The notes beneath the pieces were generated by a model, which saw only the letters and a list, made by a program, of their open reading frames with translations, searched no databases and was not told where the DNA came from. Below are positions 6,869 to 7,763 of a stretch of 7,763 nucleotides of DNA, piece after piece. A program made the translations under genes and the position numbers. Source of the DNA: Actinomycetes bacterium. Its GTDB lineage: Bacteria; Actinomycetota; Acidimicrobiia; Spongiisociales; UBA4744. Position 1 is the first letter of the stretch. The number at the start of each line of letters is the position of its first letter. The stretch is taken from contig JAHEDM010000103.1 of the NCBI GenBank assembly GCA_024641205.1, positions 1 through 7,763 of the forward strand. Reading direction: 5' to 3'.

Positions 6869-6874
6869 AGGCTA
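6869..6874 (-). promoter_or_regulatory. Putative -10 box of the TIGR03084-BtpA unit
   Basis: TAGCCT on the minus strand matches TANNNT and ends 6 nt before GTG 6862, the same geometry as the lhr -10 box and its GTG. No -35 hexamer is recognisable at 16-18 nt upstream, which is common in actinobacterial promoters. If used, it would give a leaderless transcript. A six-base degenerate match is weak on its own; the spacing to the start codon is the main argument. Confidence 0.4.
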
Positions 6875-6907
6875 GTCGTGAGAGGCTGTTTGCGCTATGT
6901 GAGACAA

Positions 6908-6926
6908 CCCCGGCCGGCGCCGGTGG
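6908..6926 (-). terminator. GC-rich hairpin after the LOG family gene, possible terminator
   Basis: On the minus strand CCACCGG (6926-6920) can pair with CCGGGG (6913-6908), leaving one bulged A and a 6-nt loop, for six consecutive GC pairs around the bulge. It starts 7 nt after the LOG stop codon at 6934. There is no T-tract after it. It most simply separates the LOG gene from the TIGR03084-BtpA unit, which has its own putative -10 box 34 nt further on. Confidence 0.4.
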
Positions 6927-6933
6927 CGAGTCC

Positions 6934-7763
6934 CTAAACGTGGAAAGCCCGGGGAGGATGGACGACGTCATCCGACTCGATGAGGTCGTTGAGGACGTCC
7001 ACCAATTGCCGCAATCTCCCAAAGCTGCGCCGGTTGAAACGCAAAGCGATGCGTTCCCGATCCAGTGAATCATGGTCGGCCTTTTCTGCATCGGTCGGCT
7101 CGATCACCTCGATAGACCCAGAAGCAACGATATCGGAGAACTTTTCGTTCAGGTTCGCGAGTTGCGCCGCGTCGGGCGCCTGGTTGAGGCGCAAGATCAA
7201 CCGGCCGTCCACATACCGCTGGGATTGGTAGTTGGCGTAGAAATGGCAAATCTCATGCGCGGCTTCCTCGACGTCGTTGGTGACCTTGTAGATGCTGAGA
7301 TCGGGCTCGGAAATCAGTCCGTTGCCGAGGAGATCCTTGTTCACGAAATCATTGAAGGTCTGCCAGTAGCCCGTCCCGTTCGATTCGAGCATCACGATCG
7401 GGTGCAGATCGCTCTTTCCGGTCTGTACGAGGGTGAGGAGCTCGAACGTCTCGTCCATGGTCCCGAAACCTCCGGGGAAGAGAGCGAACCCGTGGGACTC
7501 CTTGACGAAACCGAGTTTGCGAGTGAAGAAATACTTGAAGTTGATGGTGCGGCTGGCATCGACGTAGGCGTTGGCCTGATCCTCGAACGGCAATCGAATG
7601 TTGACGCCAATCGAGTGCTCGGAACCCGCCCCCCGATTGCCTGCCTCCATGATCCCCGGTCCGGCTCCCGTCACGACCATCCAGCCTCGCTCTTCGACCA
7701 TCTTCCTCGCGAACTCTGCCGCCATCAGGTAGTTGGGGTCCTCGGCATGGGTCCTGGCCGAAC
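6934..7763 (-). CDS. Long-form LOG family protein (putative nucleotide 5'-monophosphate phosphoribohydrolase), 5'-truncated by the window edge
   Basis: The frame is open to the right edge. The first whole codons read SARTHAEDPNYLM, the usual continuation of the family's first Rossmann strand (FGSAR), so ATG 7725 is internal and the true start lies outside. LOG proteins cleave the base-ribose bond of nucleoside 5'-monophosphates; the plant and actinobacterial members studied release cytokinins. Visible motifs: VVTGAGPGIMEAGNRGAG (from about 7674), FFTRK with the conserved Arg-Lys (about 7530-7516), and the signature PGGFGTMDE (7476-7450). After the LOG core come some 90 residues, including RYVDGRLILRL and RFNRRSFGRLRQLVDVLND, an extension seen in long actinobacterial members and absent from the ~190-residue plant-type enzymes. 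At least 275 residues are present. Old annotations call such proteins lysine decarboxylases; that is incorrect given the PGGxGT motif. Confidence 0.96.
   Translation of the reverse strand, partial: SARTHAEDPNYLMAAEFARKMVEERGWMVVTGAGPGIMEAGNRGAGSEHSIGVNIRLPFEDQANAYVDASRTINFKYFFTRKLGFVKESHGFALFPGGFGTMDETFELLTLVQTGKSDLHPIVMLESNGTGYWQTFNDFVNKDLLGNGLISEPDLSIYKVTNDVEEAAHEICHFYANYQSQRYVDGRLILRLNQAPDAAQLANLNEKFSDIVASGSIEVIEPTDAEKADHDSLDRERIALRFNRRSFGRLRQLVDVLNDLIESDDVVHPPRAFHV

Noticed and set aside
6897..6906. TTGTCTCAC on the minus strand as a second damage-promoter motif for the TIGR03084 gene
   Set aside because: The bases 8 nt downstream are AACAGC, not TANNNT, and positions 6-8 of the motif do not match.

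Overview
The window looks like chromosome from a high-GC actinobacterium. GC is roughly 60-65% by eye, several genes appear to start without a Shine-Dalgarno site, one gene belongs to the actinobacterial TIGR03084 family, and the largest gene is a full-type Lhr helicase with its closest resemblance, from memory, to actinobacterial versions. An uncultured Acidimicrobiia-like lineage is possible, but the sequence alone does not settle it. I see no rRNA or tRNA gene, insertion sequence, phage gene, toxin-antitoxin pair or CRISPR array.

Layout. (1) Positions 1-3809, minus strand: lhr, a superfamily 2 helicase gene open for 1269 codons. Its start is inside the window and its last ~250 codons lie beyond base 1. 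(2) Positions 3810-4028: a gap holding the lhr promoter and a GC-rich hairpin behind the next gene. (3) Positions 4029-4589, minus strand: a single-domain HD-GYP phosphohydrolase. (4) Positions 4711-5337, plus strand: an unrecognised protein with a PD-(D/E)XK nuclease-like motif set, transcribed away from the HD-GYP gene and ending 14 bases from the convergent gene. (5) Positions 5352-6862, minus strand: a tightly coupled pair, a TIGR03084 DinB/maleylpyruvate-isomerase-like protein followed by a BtpA/SgcQ family TIM barrel. (6) Positions 6934-7763, minus strand: a long-form LOG family protein whose 5' end is outside the window.

The most informative regulatory signal is upstream of lhr. A sequence at 3838-3816 matches the RecA-independent DNA-damage promoter of actinobacteria (TTGTCRGTG-N8-TANNNT, the PafBC-dependent type) at 11 of 12 defined positions with exact spacing. 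Its -10 box lies 6 nt before the only possible GTG start, so lhr is predicted to be damage-inducible and leaderless. The TIGR03084 gene shows the same -10/6 nt/GTG geometry without the damage motif. This fits known mycobacterial Lhr biology (DNA repair, mitomycin response).

The remaining genes are household or poorly characterised families. I found no convincing new multi-gene system. The two items most worth following are the nuclease-like orphan at 4711-5337 and the translationally coupled TIGR03084-BtpA pair, both of unknown function.
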